A stretch of DNA of 64,000 nt from Pasteurellaceae bacterium LFhippo2 (GCA_029852775.1 LEKJ01000014.1:1-64000), one strand, 5' to 3'. Counted from the first letter of the stretch, positions 41,825 through 49,233 are shown. A program made the numbers and translations. The notes: generated from the sequence alone by a model not told the origin.

Positions 41825-42603
41825 AGCGCATCTTCTCTCACGTGAATTACTCGACCTTTTGCCCAATTGCCAGAGTTATCAAACGGATTAGGCGCATTAC
41901 AACCGGTTCGATTTACCGGATTATTTGCAAATCCCGGATTGTTCGGGATACCTCGCCAATCCCAGTCTGCTTTAAAACCCTGCCAGTTGCGCTCGATAGA
42001 AATCGCTACCGCTTGCTGAACAGAAATACCTGCCTTGTCAGCTTCTCGCTGAAAGCCGTCTAACGCCGTTTTCGTGATAGTCGCTCGTTTTGCCTTGCGG
42101 TGTGCAATAAAATCTTCTGCAAGCTGTTCAGTGATTCCGTATTCCGCCAAAAGCTCAATCGCAGATTTTTTTTGCGTAGTTTTTTTATTGTTAGTTTGTA
42201 TAGTGTTTTTTGTATTGTTATTTTGTATGTGAACTTTTTTCACTACCGAAAGTGAACTTTCTTCACTACTTGAGTGAACTTTTTTCACTAGTGAACTTTC
42301 TTCACTACTTGAGATTTCATAGCTCTTTACCGAGAAGATTTTTACTCGATTTAAGCCTGTTTTTTGCTCTAACAAGCCTAATTCAACTAGTCGATTACAC
42401 GCATCAATAACAGCACGATTTGAAAGGTTGCAACTACTCATAAATTGCGATACAGAGATCGCATCACAGTCTTTATTCCAGCCTTTAGTTTTACGTAAAA
42501 CAAATAAATAACACTTCAATTCTGCGCCTGATAACTCTGCCATTAACTCATCAATAACAGCGTTTGGTACCTGAAAACTATTTGGAATAAACTTGCTATT
42601 CAC
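41821..42603 (-). CDS. replication protein O-like (origin binding)
   Basis: 260 residues. The N-terminal winged-helix domain (FQVPNAVIDELMAELSG, LRKTKGWNKDCDAIS) belongs to the phage O/replisome-organiser family. Residues 97-130 are a low-complexity linker encoded by four iterons, with an Asn/Thr-rich stretch encoded by AT-rich DNA. The C terminus (FKADWDWRGIPNNPGF) is DnaT/O-like. As in lambda, the origin lies inside the gene. Confidence 0.88.
   Translation of the reverse strand: MNSKFIPNSFQVPNAVIDELMAELSGAELKCYLFVLRKTKGWNKDCDAISVSQFMSSCNLSNRAVIDACNRLVELGLLEQKTGLNRVKIFSVKSYEISSSEESSLVKKVHSSSEESSLSVVKKVHIQNNNTKNTIQTNNKKTTQKKSAIELLAEYGITEQLAEDFIAHRKAKRATITKTALDGFQREADKAGISVQQAVAISIERNWQGFKADWDWRGIPNNPGFANNPVNRTGCNAPNPFDNSGNWAKGRVIHVREDAL
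42165..42228. other. AT-rich unwinding tract next to iterons
   Basis: About 64 bp, strongly AT-rich, directly adjoining the four iterons. It encodes only an Asn/Thr/Lys linker. In lambda the equivalent tract beside the O-binding iterons is where strands first open. Confidence 0.65.
42229..42307. repeat. four origin iterons in the O gene
   Basis: The 17-bp unit GTGAACTTT(T/C)TTCACTA occurs at 42229-42245, 42252-42268, 42274-42290 and 42291-42307. Each contains the dyad GTGAA..TTCAC, which suits binding of an O dimer. The repeat encodes SSEESSL..VKKVH units in the protein. Confidence 0.9.
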
Positions 42604-42838
42604 CGCAGCCCCCTAAAAAATACTCTTTATACTTCTTGCCAGTGTTTTGATCGTGGATAAACTGACTGCCGATTACGTGGCCCTGCTCTTTTAAATTAAG
42701 TATTCGGGCAGAAAGGCGCATACAGCCGAAAAGATTTAATGCGGATAGAGATGTAATACGTCCGCCATTTTGAAGATAAGCCAAAATCTGCTGACATTGT
42801 GATTGACTTTGTTGCTCGTTCGGATTAATATTTTCCAT
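42596..42838 (-). CDS. small winged-helix protein
   Basis: 80 residues. CQQILAYLQNGGRITSLSALNLFGCMRLSARI and KEQGHVIGS, cited by motif, form a helix-turn-helix. It sits between CII and O and overlaps the O start by eight bases. Probable DNA-binding accessory for replication or regulation. Confidence 0.65.
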   Translation of the reverse strand: MENINPNEQQSQSQCQQILAYLQNGGRITSLSALNLFGCMRLSARILNLKEQGHVIGSQFIHDQNTGKKYKEYFLGGCGE

Positions 42839-42870
42839 AGATGTTTAAATCTCCTTGAGATTGATAACTA

Positions 42871-42892
42871 GCCTCTGATTGCCCTCAGAGGT
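42871..42892 (+). terminator. plus-strand terminator next to the cII end
   Basis: CCTCTGA, loop TTGCCC and TCAGAGG are followed by TTTTTT on the plus strand, opposite to the direction of the local genes. It could end an antisense RNA reaching from the O/HTH side, as lambda OOP RNA does. Confidence 0.5.
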
Positions 42893-42895
42893 TTT

Positions 42896-43171
42896 TTATT
42901 GCCCAAAATTCTCAACGCCTTTACTTGCAAAAAGTTTTAAGGCATCAAGTTCCTTTTCACTAATCTGTAACAACCCTTTTTCCACGACCGTTAAGCCGAG
43001 AAAATCTAGGTATCCACAGAATTTATCTAAGTGATCTGCTTTAAAACGGCAGATAGTCGCTGGATCGACACCGATATATTCCGCTGCTTGCGCGTCTTTC
43101 GTATCAGCCGATTTTGTGCGAATTAAATCTGCATTCTTAATTGCATCTCTTGTTAATTCATTGCGTGCCAT
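42896..43171 (-). CDS. CII-like transcription activator
   Basis: 91 residues. The segment ELTRDAIKNADLIRTKSADTKDAQAA, then GVDPATICRFKADHLDKF, is the CII family HTH. It is the second gene of the pR operon after cro, as in lambda, and would favour lysogeny. Confidence 0.85.
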   Translation of the reverse strand: MARNELTRDAIKNADLIRTKSADTKDAQAAEYIGVDPATICRFKADHLDKFCGYLDFLGLTVVEKGLLQISEKELDALKLFASKGVENFGQ

Positions 43172-43191
43172 TGCGCACTCCTTTGGGTAAA

Positions 43192-43404
43192 TTAGGTTCG
43201 AGTAAGTAAATCAGCGAATGAATGATCGATATCTTCCGCCTTAACTTTAAAGCCTGTAGCTTTCTCAATCTTCAATGCTTGCTCCAATGGTACATTCCCA
43301 CCATTAAGCCATTTACTTACTGCGTTTTGACTAACAGAACAGGCACTAGCTAATGCCTGCTGATTCCCCAAGAGAGTGATAGCTGTTTTTATAGCTTCAT
43401 TCAT
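43192..43404 (-). CDS. Cro-like (YdaS-family) repressor
   Basis: 70 residues. LLGNQQALASACSVSQNAVSKWL is a YdaS-type HTH with recognition helix QNAVSKWLNGG. It is divergently transcribed from CI across the operator region. It probably represses pRM and lowers early transcription. Confidence 0.82.
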   Translation of the reverse strand: MNEAIKTAITLLGNQQALASACSVSQNAVSKWLNGGNVPLEQALKIEKATGFKVKAEDIDHSFADLLTRT

Positions 43405-43431
43405 AACTTTCTCTCTAGTAAAAAATAAAAT

Positions 43432-43482
43432 AGCTATAAAATAATATAGCTTAATGTGTATTAAATCAAGATAAATATAGCT
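43432..43482. promoter_or_regulatory. OR operator region with TATAGCT half-sites
   Basis: AGCTATA at 43432-43438, TATAGCT at 43445-43451 and TATAGCT at 43476-43482. The middle site overlaps the pR -10 element and the last abuts the pRM -35. The same half-site recurs at OL (46206-46267) in matching geometry. A further copy lies in the first codons of cro (43390-43396). Confidence 0.68.
43441..43469 (-). promoter_or_regulatory. pR promoter
   Basis: TTGATT, 17 bases and TATTAT on the minus strand, upstream of cro. The -10 region matches that of pL, including the preceding AAGCTA. Confidence 0.78.
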
Positions 43483-43490
43483 TTATTTAT

Positions 43491-43519
43491 TTGAAGTTTC
43501 AAACCTGTAGTTTTAAACT
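43491..43519 (+). promoter_or_regulatory. pRM promoter for the CI gene
   Basis: TTGAAG, 17 bases and TAAACT on the plus strand. The start would lie near 43526, giving a 13-base leader with AAAGGGG as ribosome site. Confidence 0.6.
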
Positions 43520-43538
43520 TCTTTAAAAAGGGGTAAAT

Positions 43539-44213
43539 ATGAATTTAGGAACTAGATTAAAAGCACGTAGAAAAGAATTAGGTCTTACACAAACAGCTTT
43601 GGCTGAAAAGATCGGAGTATCTCAAAACGCTATTCAGAAAATTGAAGCTGGTGGAGATACAATGCACCTGATAAAGCTAGCAGAAGCTCTTAAAGTTGAT
43701 CCTATTTGGCTCTCTACTGGCAAGGGTGAAAGCAACCCAGTAGCCGTATTAGATCCTGATGAAATGGACGATGATGAAGTAATTATTATTGATGTGCTTG
43801 ATGTTGAAGCAAGCGCAGGGGCAGGCTGCCATTCAAGTGATATGGTGGAGATTGTCAGCCAAGTGCGCTATGTGCCAGAACAGTATCATCAGACTATCGG
43901 CTTGCCACAAAATAACATCCGCATTATCTCCGCCAAAGGCGATTCAATGCACCCCAAAATACAGCACGGTGATATGCTTTATGTCGATATTTCCATTACT
44001 TATTTTGATGGAGACGGTATTTATATCTTTAACTACGATAATCACAATTACGTTAAGCGTTTACAGAAAGCAGGCAAAGTGTTGCGCGTGATTTCAGACA
44101 ATAAAGAACTCTACCCTGACCCGTGGACAATCGAAGGCGAAGAGATGAATGAAGTGTTTATTATCGGTAAAGTGAAAGGCATTCAGAATCAAAAGTTGGA
44201 GATTGTGGGGTAA
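43539..44213 (+). CDS. CI-like prophage repressor (HTH + S24 peptidase)
   Basis: 224 residues. HTH at residues 4-58 (LKARRKELGLTQTALAEKIGV, QNAIQKIE). The cleavage region is EASAGAG near 93. The catalytic Ser lies in AKGDSMHPKI near 136 and the Lys in NYVKRLQK. These are the features of LexA-like self-cleaving repressors, so SOS induction is expected. Cro lies divergent, and operators with TATAGCT half-sites occur on both sides. Confidence 0.93.
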   Translation: MNLGTRLKARRKELGLTQTALAEKIGVSQNAIQKIEAGGDTMHLIKLAEALKVDPIWLSTGKGESNPVAVLDPDEMDDDEVIIIDVLDVEASAGAGCHSSDMVEIVSQVRYVPEQYHQTIGLPQNNIRIISAKGDSMHPKIQHGDMLYVDISITYFDGDGIYIFNYDNHNYVKRLQKAGKVLRVISDNKELYPDPWTIEGEEMNEVFIIGKVKGIQNQKLEIVG

Positions 44214-44306
44214 ATGCCACCGATTTGTGTCGTTTGAGGATGTTGAGTAAACACACTGTATTTATCGTAGAAAGAGATAATAATTTTTTTGCAAAAGAGG
44301 TTTTTA

Positions 44307-45364
44307 TGATTGAAGAAGCAACATCTCTAATTGAAGAACTTGGCGTACAAAAACGCAAAGTTGATTTTAATAGTTATGACTTTAGCGTAAAAGAGTTGGT
44401 TTCTATGGTGGCTGAAGGCATTATTGATATTGCCCCAGAATACCAAAGACAATTTAGATGGGAAGATGAGCGTCAATCTAAATTGATTGAATCATTATTA
44501 CTCGGCATTCCCATTCCCAATATTTTTATGGCAACAAACAATGATGGTAGTTGGGAGGTTATCGATGGTGTACAACGCTTAACTACAATTATTCGCTTTA
44601 TGGATAACCAAGATGCCAAAAATCGCACAAATGTACAAGATAACCTGATTCTGAAATCATTAGAGAAACTCCCTTCTTTCAATAAGCAAAGTTTTGCAAA
44701 ACTTCCGCATAAAATTAAGCTCGATTTTATGTTAAGAACACTTAAAGTTACTACACTAACAGATAAAAGCGATCTTGATGTCCGTTTTGATCTGTTCGAA
44801 CGCCTAAATACTGGCGGTATTAAATTAACTGCACAAGAAATTCGTAGCTGTGTTTTCCGTGGTAACTTTAACGAATTTGTGAAACGAATGGCTCAAGATA
44901 AGAATTTTATTAAAGCAACAAATCTTAAAGAACAGCGTATAAAAGATGGTACTGCTGAAGAAGCTGTCTTAAGATTTTTTGCATTTTTGCATAATTACCA
45001 AAACTTTAAATATAACGTAACCAGTTTCTTGAATAACTATATGGCTTTTGCAAATAGAGATTTTGATTATGAGCAAAATGAGAAACTATTTAAGAAAACA
45101 TTCAAAGAGCTAGCAAAGCTTGAATTTGGCATTTCTAAAGGAAAAACAACTCGTCGTTCAGGATTCAAAATCAATTTTTATGAAGGGGTTGCCGTAGGTG
45201 CTGCACTTGCTTTACAAAAGAAATCAACGATTAATCTAGTGGGATTTTATAATTGGATTAATGATCAGAGTTTTATTGAATCTACTACAGGTGCTACAAA
45301 CCAACCTAAAATGGTGCGACACCGTATTGAATTTTGCAAAGGAAATTTCCTAAGCAATGTTTAG
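44307..45364 (+). CDS. DUF262-domain protein (GmrSD/ParB-like nuclease), moron
   Basis: 352 residues from MIEEATSLIEE (AAGAGG upstream). The DUF262 core is clear: APEYQRQFRWEDERQSKLIESLLLGIPIPNIF, given as motif APEYQRQFRW, then EVIDGVQRLTTIIRF and LFERLNTGGIKLTAQEIRSC. DUF262 proteins such as GmrS/D and Ssp/Brx partners act in anti-phage systems. It overlaps the next gene by eight bases and lies in the place of lambda rexA. Confidence 0.85.
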
Positions 45365-46040
45365 TTATATTCATTCAGAGTTATCCAGCAAGCAACTTGA
45401 AATACAATCTGTCTTTGCACAAATTCAAGCGCTTGAATCAGAACAAAGACAGCATAATGGTCAGTATTTTGCAAAAGAAGAGCTATTAAATAGCTTAAAA
45501 GGACTCCTTTTTGTTTTGCTTTATGGGTGTATTGAGTATTCTGTTACAGAGTCTATTAAAGTCACCGAGAATATAATTTCTTTGCAAAATTTATCTCTAA
45601 GCCAAGTTAAACCGACATTAATGACTCGCTTTTTGCATAAAGAGTTCGATTCTTTGCACAATGTTGGAAGAAAGCAGAAATGGCAAAAACGACTCGATTT
45701 TATGCAAAAACTTATTGATGATAATGTTATCGTAGGAAATTGTTGTGATGATTTAGAATTACCCACCGATGGCAAAAATATTCGATCGCAACAATTAAAA
45801 GCAATATTTGATACATTCAGTATAAACACTCCACTTCTCACCCCGCAATGGGGTGGGCGATTAAAAGATATTGTAGATAACCGAAATGCAATAGCACACG
45901 GTAATAAAACGGCATCAGCTGTCGGGAAACCAATATTCATTACAGATTTACAAAACCGTATTAGTGAAGTTAATCAATTTTGCACAGAGTTTATTACTAT
46001 TTTTGCAAATTATATTCAGAATAAAGAATATAAACGTTAA
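45357..46040 (+). CDS. MAE_28990-type HEPN protein, partner of DUF262
   Basis: 227 residues. Helical throughout, with the HEPN catalytic signature RNAIAHGNKT (R-x4-H) near 178. HEPN proteins of the MAE_28990/MAE_18760 group are found beside DUF262 genes in defence islands. Overlapping start and stop indicate one functional pair, possibly a DUF262 sensor and an RNase effector. Carried by a prophage, it probably excludes competitors. Confidence 0.75.
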   Translation: MFSYIHSELSSKQLEIQSVFAQIQALESEQRQHNGQYFAKEELLNSLKGLLFVLLYGCIEYSVTESIKVTENIISLQNLSLSQVKPTLMTRFLHKEFDSLHNVGRKQKWQKRLDFMQKLIDDNVIVGNCCDDLELPTDGKNIRSQQLKAIFDTFSINTPLLTPQWGGRLKDIVDNRNAIAHGNKTASAVGKPIFITDLQNRISEVNQFCTEFITIFANYIQNKEYKR

Positions 46041-46045
46041 TTTAA

Positions 46046-46067
46046 AGCCGCCACTACGGCGGTTTTT
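46046..46067 (+). terminator. terminator of the CI-DUF262-HEPN operon
   Basis: AAGCCGCC, loop ACTA and CGGCGG followed by TTTTTT. Confidence 0.8.
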
Positions 46068-46203
46068 TCTTGCCTAAAATTCCCTTTCCCTACTCTCTTT
46101 TCCCCAAAATCCAACTATTAGACAAAACTCAATGGTTAAATATTAAGCAATTAAACAACTTTTATAAATTTTCTTTCCTTTTAAAAACAACTATTTACAA
46201 CCA
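46068..46203. other. AT-rich spacer before OL
   Basis: No open frame or hairpin beyond the terminator end. Pyrimidine-rich to 46110, then AT-rich up to the operator cluster. Confidence 0.4.
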
Positions 46204-46205
46204 AA

Positions 46206-46267
46206 AGCTATATTTATAGCTATATTTTTAAATCTTTAACTATTTACATAATAAACACAAAGCTATA
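46206..46267. promoter_or_regulatory. OL operator region with TATAGCT half-sites
   Basis: AGCTATA at 46206-46212, TATAGCT at 46215-46221 (a perfect AGCTATA-TT-TATAGCT palindrome), an overlapping AGCTATA at 46218-46224, and AGCTATA at 46261-46267 over the pL -10. The geometry parallels OR. Confidence 0.68.
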
Positions 46268-46271
46268 TTAT
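46243..46271 (+). promoter_or_regulatory. pL promoter
   Basis: TTTACA, 17 bases and TATTAT on the plus strand. It starts the plus-strand early operon leading to the integrase. A half-site covers the -10, as at pR. Confidence 0.75.
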
Positions 46272-46323
46272 ACACCCATCAAAACGCAATACAGCGTAAA
46301 TGCTCTTTAAAAATCGAGATGAA

Positions 46324-46349
46324 ATAAAAGCCCCTAACGGAGCTTTAAT
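46324..46349 (-). terminator. terminator of the YegP-like gene
   Basis: On the minus strand AAAGCTCC, loop GTTA and GGGGCTTTT, followed by ATTT. Confidence 0.55.
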
Positions 46350-46352
46350 AAA

Positions 46353-46523
46353 TTAGAACGCAATCGGTGTTTGATCGTTAGTTGCTTTAACTAGCTCAAT
46401 ACCGTGTAAGCAATCAGGTAATGATTCATAACCCTCGCCACTATCGGCGATAGTTTTACCATTATCCGCTTTTAATCGCCAACGCCATTCAAGATTAGCA
46501 TCGGTGTAAACTTCAAATTTCAT
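46353..46523 (-). CDS. YegP-like (DUF1508) protein
   Basis: 56 residues: MKFEVYTDANLEWRWRLKAD, then NGKTIADSGEGYESLPDCLHG and IELVKA. This single DUF1508 repeat is complete. It is transcribed against the pL operon and has its own terminator. DUF1508 proteins are small beta/alpha folds, sometimes linked to stress; the role in the phage is unknown. Confidence 0.8.
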   Translation of the reverse strand: MKFEVYTDANLEWRWRLKADNGKTIADSGEGYESLPDCLHGIELVKATNDQTPIAF

Positions 46524-46536
46524 AAGGATTCCCTCA

Positions 46537-46740
46537 ATGAAAAAATATTTATTCCACTATTATTTTCAAGGCAGTAAATGGTGCTGTGATGTTCACGCAA
46601 ACAGCCCAGAAGAAGCCAAAGAGAAAATAAAAGCGATGTCCCAAGCAATTTACGACGGTGAATGTCAATTAACCATTCCTATTCCTGTAAAAGAAACGTC
46701 GTGGCTTGCAAGGTTAATCACTAGATTACTTCAAAAATAA
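46537..46740 (+). CDS. small phage protein, first gene of the pL operon
   Basis: 67 residues (MKKYLFHYYFQGSKWCCDVH, EEAKEKIKAM). AAGGA precedes the start. It resembles the N-terminal domain of the protein at 36767-37135. Its place right after pL, where lambda has N, is notable, but it is not basic enough to be an N-like antiterminator by inspection. Confidence 0.58.
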   Translation: MKKYLFHYYFQGSKWCCDVHANSPEEAKEKIKAMSQAIYDGECQLTIPIPVKETSWLARLITRLLQK

Positions 46741-46759
46741 TCGCAAACCAATATTTCAT

Positions 46760-47119
46760 CTCGACACAATTTGGTTAAAACGCACAGCTTGCCCGATGGT
46801 GAGATGGTATCAACAGGACGGTAGAAAGCCCGAACCAAGATGTGCGGCAAGCAGGCGACAGGTTAGTAGTGGCAGTGAATCACGAAGCATAGTCGGCTTG
46901 CTTAGTGGCTTTATATAAGCCACATTCAAAACCACTCTCAACGGCAGTGCTAGCCGTATATGATTTTGCTTTTTTCGCACAAACTTTTCCCAAAATCCGA
47001 GAGTGGTTCTGAATGGTTTATAAACCACAATGGCAGTCAGTGGTTAAAGTCTGCTACTTTCAAAATACATGAAATCCGTTTGCCCCGATTCATTAATCAC
47101 TCAATGATAGGGGCTTTTT
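46760..47119 (+). ncRNA. structured pL leader region ending in a terminator
   Basis: About 360 bases without a convincing gene, rich in inverted pairs: GCTTGCC/GGCAAGC (about 46790 and 46853), GTGGCTT/AAGCCAC, ACCACTCTC/GAGAGTGGT (about 75 nt apart), ACGGC/GCCGT and TGGTTTATAAACCA. It ends with GCCCC..GGGGC and TTTTTT at 47084-47119, directly before the DUF551 gene. It may be an antitermination RNA of the put type or an antisense RNA; this is inferred from structure and position only. Confidence 0.5.
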
Positions 47120-47135
47120 TATGGGAGAAATGAAA

Positions 47136-47339
47136 ATGGCTAAAAAACAAAAGGAACAACGCTGGATAAGCGTTAAAAGTCGCTTACCCAAACCGCTTGA
47201 GAGGGTTTTAGTGTTAATTAATTCAGATGATGAATTTTACACTACAGTGAGTTTTGTTTTGTATGAACCCAATGAATTTTGCTTAAAAGACGTAACCCAC
47301 TGGCTACCTATTCCAAGCTATGCGCATTTGAAAAAATAA
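47136..47339 (+). CDS. DUF551 protein
   Basis: 67 residues from MAKKQKEQRWISVKSRLP; GGGAG lies eight bases upstream. WISVKSRLPKPLERVLVL and the C-terminal THWLPIP are the DUF551 core, a small domain frequent in phages. Confidence 0.82.
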   Translation: MAKKQKEQRWISVKSRLPKPLERVLVLINSDDEFYTTVSFVLYEPNEFCLKDVTHWLPIPSYAHLKK

Positions 47340-47390
47340 CCCATTGACACCGCCCCACATTCAGATTTTTGACTAAAAAGGAAACATAAA

Positions 47391-47579
47391 ATGGAACAAT
47401 TCAACCTAAAAAAAGAAGATCTCCAAGCTGCTAGAGAAGTTTTACAAACAAGGCAGCTTGAAAATCCCATTAAATATATAGTAAGCCTACTGCAAGCTTA
47501 CACCTTACTTAACTCTCTTGATGAGAATCTAGGAAATCACAGCAATGTTGCTGAAGTTCAGACGAAAGAACACGAATAA
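47391..47579 (+). CDS. small phage protein
   Basis: 62 residues (MEQFNLKKEDLQAAREVLQ), helical. AAAAGGAAA lies upstream. Its 3' end overlaps an opposite-strand gene (47509-47685). Function unknown. Confidence 0.5.
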   Translation: MEQFNLKKEDLQAAREVLQTRQLENPIKYIVSLLQAYTLLNSLDENLGNHSNVAEVQTKEHE

Positions 47580-47685
47580 ATTCAGCCACCTGTTTTGCTG
47601 TTCCAGCATTCAATAAATAATCTGAATTTTCAAAACGAGATTTTGCAAATTCATACGCTAATTTATCGGCATTTAATTTTTTCAT
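47509..47685 (-). CDS. small phage protein on the opposite strand
   Basis: 58 residues (MKKLNADKLAYEFAKSRFEN, then AKQVAEFIRVLSSEL). AGGAG lies six bases before the start. The protein is well structured and helical. It shares 71 bases with the plus-strand frame at 47391-47579. Confidence 0.55.
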   Translation of the reverse strand: MKKLNADKLAYEFAKSRFENSDYLLNAGTAKQVAEFIRVLSSELQQHCCDFLDSHQES

Positions 47686-47780
47686 AATGTACTCCTATGA
47701 GTTTAGTTGAAAGGAAACATAGGATAGCACGTTGGCGAGCGTGGTTAAATAAATCGCACCACTTAAAAAGGAAACACAAT

Positions 47781-48047
47781 ATGCACAAATCTAAACAACT
47801 TATTAAACCTTTTTGTATGTTCACCCTTTCCACTTTCGCAGTGGTTTTCTGCTTTGTGATAATGTTTAAAGGCTGCCAGGAAGAGCCAGCAGTTGCCAGT
47901 TACGAGCAACCTGAATTACCCGTTGTGCAAAATTTTGAGCAAATCAAACCGCTTGTATATAACCCTTGCGAAGACCCATTGCTTAAATACGAACGCGGTT
48001 TAGAAGGCAGAGAGCGCCAAAAAGCCTGTGGATTGGAGGTTAACTAA
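47781..48047 (+). CDS. membrane-anchored small protein
   Basis: 88 residues from MHKSKQLIKPFC (AAAAGGA upstream); a longer frame lacks a ribosome site. Residues 12-32 are a membrane segment ending VIMFKGCQEE, so it could be a lipoprotein-like or simply anchored protein facing the periplasm. The C terminus is charged with a CEDPLLKYERGLEGRER motif, reminiscent of Rz1-like or exclusion proteins, but not diagnostic. Confidence 0.58.
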   Translation: MHKSKQLIKPFCMFTLSTFAVVFCFVIMFKGCQEEPAVASYEQPELPVVQNFEQIKPLVYNPCEDPLLKYERGLEGRERQKACGLEVN

Positions 48048-48376
48048 TGGTTATCGAAAATGGATTTGAAGTTGATGTAAAGAAGTTGAGATGTATGCAG
48101 AGATTTCAGGGCGTTGTGAGTAATGCGGATGGAGTTTTCCTGAAAACAAAAATCTTTACCACCTTTGATTCGGCTAGAAAGCATATAAACAGAATTATTG
48201 ACGAGTACAACCTTGGATTGCCCGCTGAGCAAAAAATACCTACATACATTTACTCTAGAAAAGATAAAAGAAATGTTGAAGTAGCAAAACTGTGGCGCAG
48301 ACCCATTGATTGGGATAACAAATGCTACTCAATTAAACCAACCTTAGAAGAGGCTCAACGCTATGGCAGACAATAA
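48047..48376 (+). CDS. phage protein of unknown function
   Basis: 109 residues (MVIENGFEVDVKKLRCMQRF). Its ATG overlaps the previous stop, and its end overlaps the next gene. Basic, mixed alpha/beta. Not recognised. Confidence 0.58.
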   Translation: MVIENGFEVDVKKLRCMQRFQGVVSNADGVFLKTKIFTTFDSARKHINRIIDEYNLGLPAEQKIPTYIYSRKDKRNVEVAKLWRRPIDWDNKCYSIKPTLEEAQRYGRQ

Positions 48377-48509
48377 TTGGTATTACGACAATGTTTATCT
48401 TCAACCTGAAGATGGTGAAGAGCAAGAATTGAGTTTACAAAAACGAATTATAAAAGCTCAAAACGACCCTGACTCTAATAATTTTATGGGAGATGATGAA
48501 CAATGTTAA
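48363..48509 (+). CDS. 48-residue acidic phage protein
   Basis: Reads MADNNWYYDNVYLQPEDGEE and continues acidic to DDEQC. It overlaps the genes on both sides, giving an unbroken chain of overlapping starts and stops, which argues that it is translated. Confidence 0.6.
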   Translation: MADNNWYYDNVYLQPEDGEEQELSLQKRIIKAQNDPDSNNFMGDDEQC

Positions 48510-48715
48510 AGCACGACCACGAGCTGGACCGCATTATTGACGGTTTACTAGCACAACAAACGCAAGTGAAAGCGATGCAACGCTCACTGGCAAAAGAGCA
48601 TATCGAAAAAGCGCTCAAATGCGTCGATATAAACGAACTCCACGAACTAGCCGATGAAATCTATGCAAAAGAATTTGCACTAGGCGAAATGGCAGACCAC
48701 TTAACCATTCAATAG
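48503..48715 (+). CDS. small helical phage protein
   Basis: 70 residues (MLKHDHELDRIIDGLLAQQ), helical with heptads. It is in the pL operon next to the recombination genes. Not recognised. Confidence 0.58.
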   Translation: MLKHDHELDRIIDGLLAQQTQVKAMQRSLAKEHIEKALKCVDINELHELADEIYAKEFALGEMADHLTIQ

Positions 48716-48724
48716 GACAAAATT

Positions 48725-49225
48725 ATGAAACTGTACGAAATCTCACAACAATATCAAAACATTGCTGAATTACTTAACGACCCTGAACTTGCAGAAAACC
48801 AAGATGTGCTTTCAGCGTTGGATAACATCGAAGATGACTTCAACAACAAGGTTCAGCAGACTGTGTTTATTATGAAAAACATTGAAAGCGAAATCGACCC
48901 GATTGACGCAGAAATTAAACGCCTACAAGCAATGAAGAAAGCGCGTCAAAACAACATTGACCGTATTAAAACTCGATTAAAAGAGAATCTAAAAGCCACA
49001 GGGATTCACAAAGTAAATTGCGGTTTATTCAATGTTTCCTATCGAGAAACAGAGCAAAACGCCGTTGAGCTTGATGAAGATTTATTCCTAGCGAATAACC
49101 TAAATGAAGAGTTCATTACCGTGAAAATTTCACCAAACAAAACCGAAATCAAAAACGCCTTAAAACAGGGCGTGGAAATTATCGGGGCTAAGTTAGTAGA
49201 TAGCCAAGTGTTAACGATTAGATAA
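48725..49225 (+). CDS. Gp157-family protein
   Basis: 166 residues: MKLYEISQQYQNIAELLND at the start, a central coiled coil (EIDPIDAEIKRLQAMKKARQ), then VNCGLFNVSYRETEQNAVE and VKISPNKTEIKNALKQG. This is the Siphovirus Gp157 family, usually encoded beside Sak4-like recombinases, with a proposed role in phage resistance or recombination. Confidence 0.87.
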   Translation: MKLYEISQQYQNIAELLNDPELAENQDVLSALDNIEDDFNNKVQQTVFIMKNIESEIDPIDAEIKRLQAMKKARQNNIDRIKTRLKENLKATGIHKVNCGLFNVSYRETEQNAVELDEDLFLANNLNEEFITVKISPNKTEIKNALKQGVEIIGAKLVDSQVLTIR

Positions 49226-49233
49226 GGCATAAT

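Noticed and set aside
41842-42410. Plus-strand frames opposite the O gene
   Set aside because: They mirror the O coding sequence and iterons and have no ribosome sites.
47345-47360. TTGACACCGCCCC string before the 62-residue gene as a promoter
   Set aside because: It resembles the -35 region of the C4-type RNA promoter, but no suitable -10 follows at 16-18 bases.
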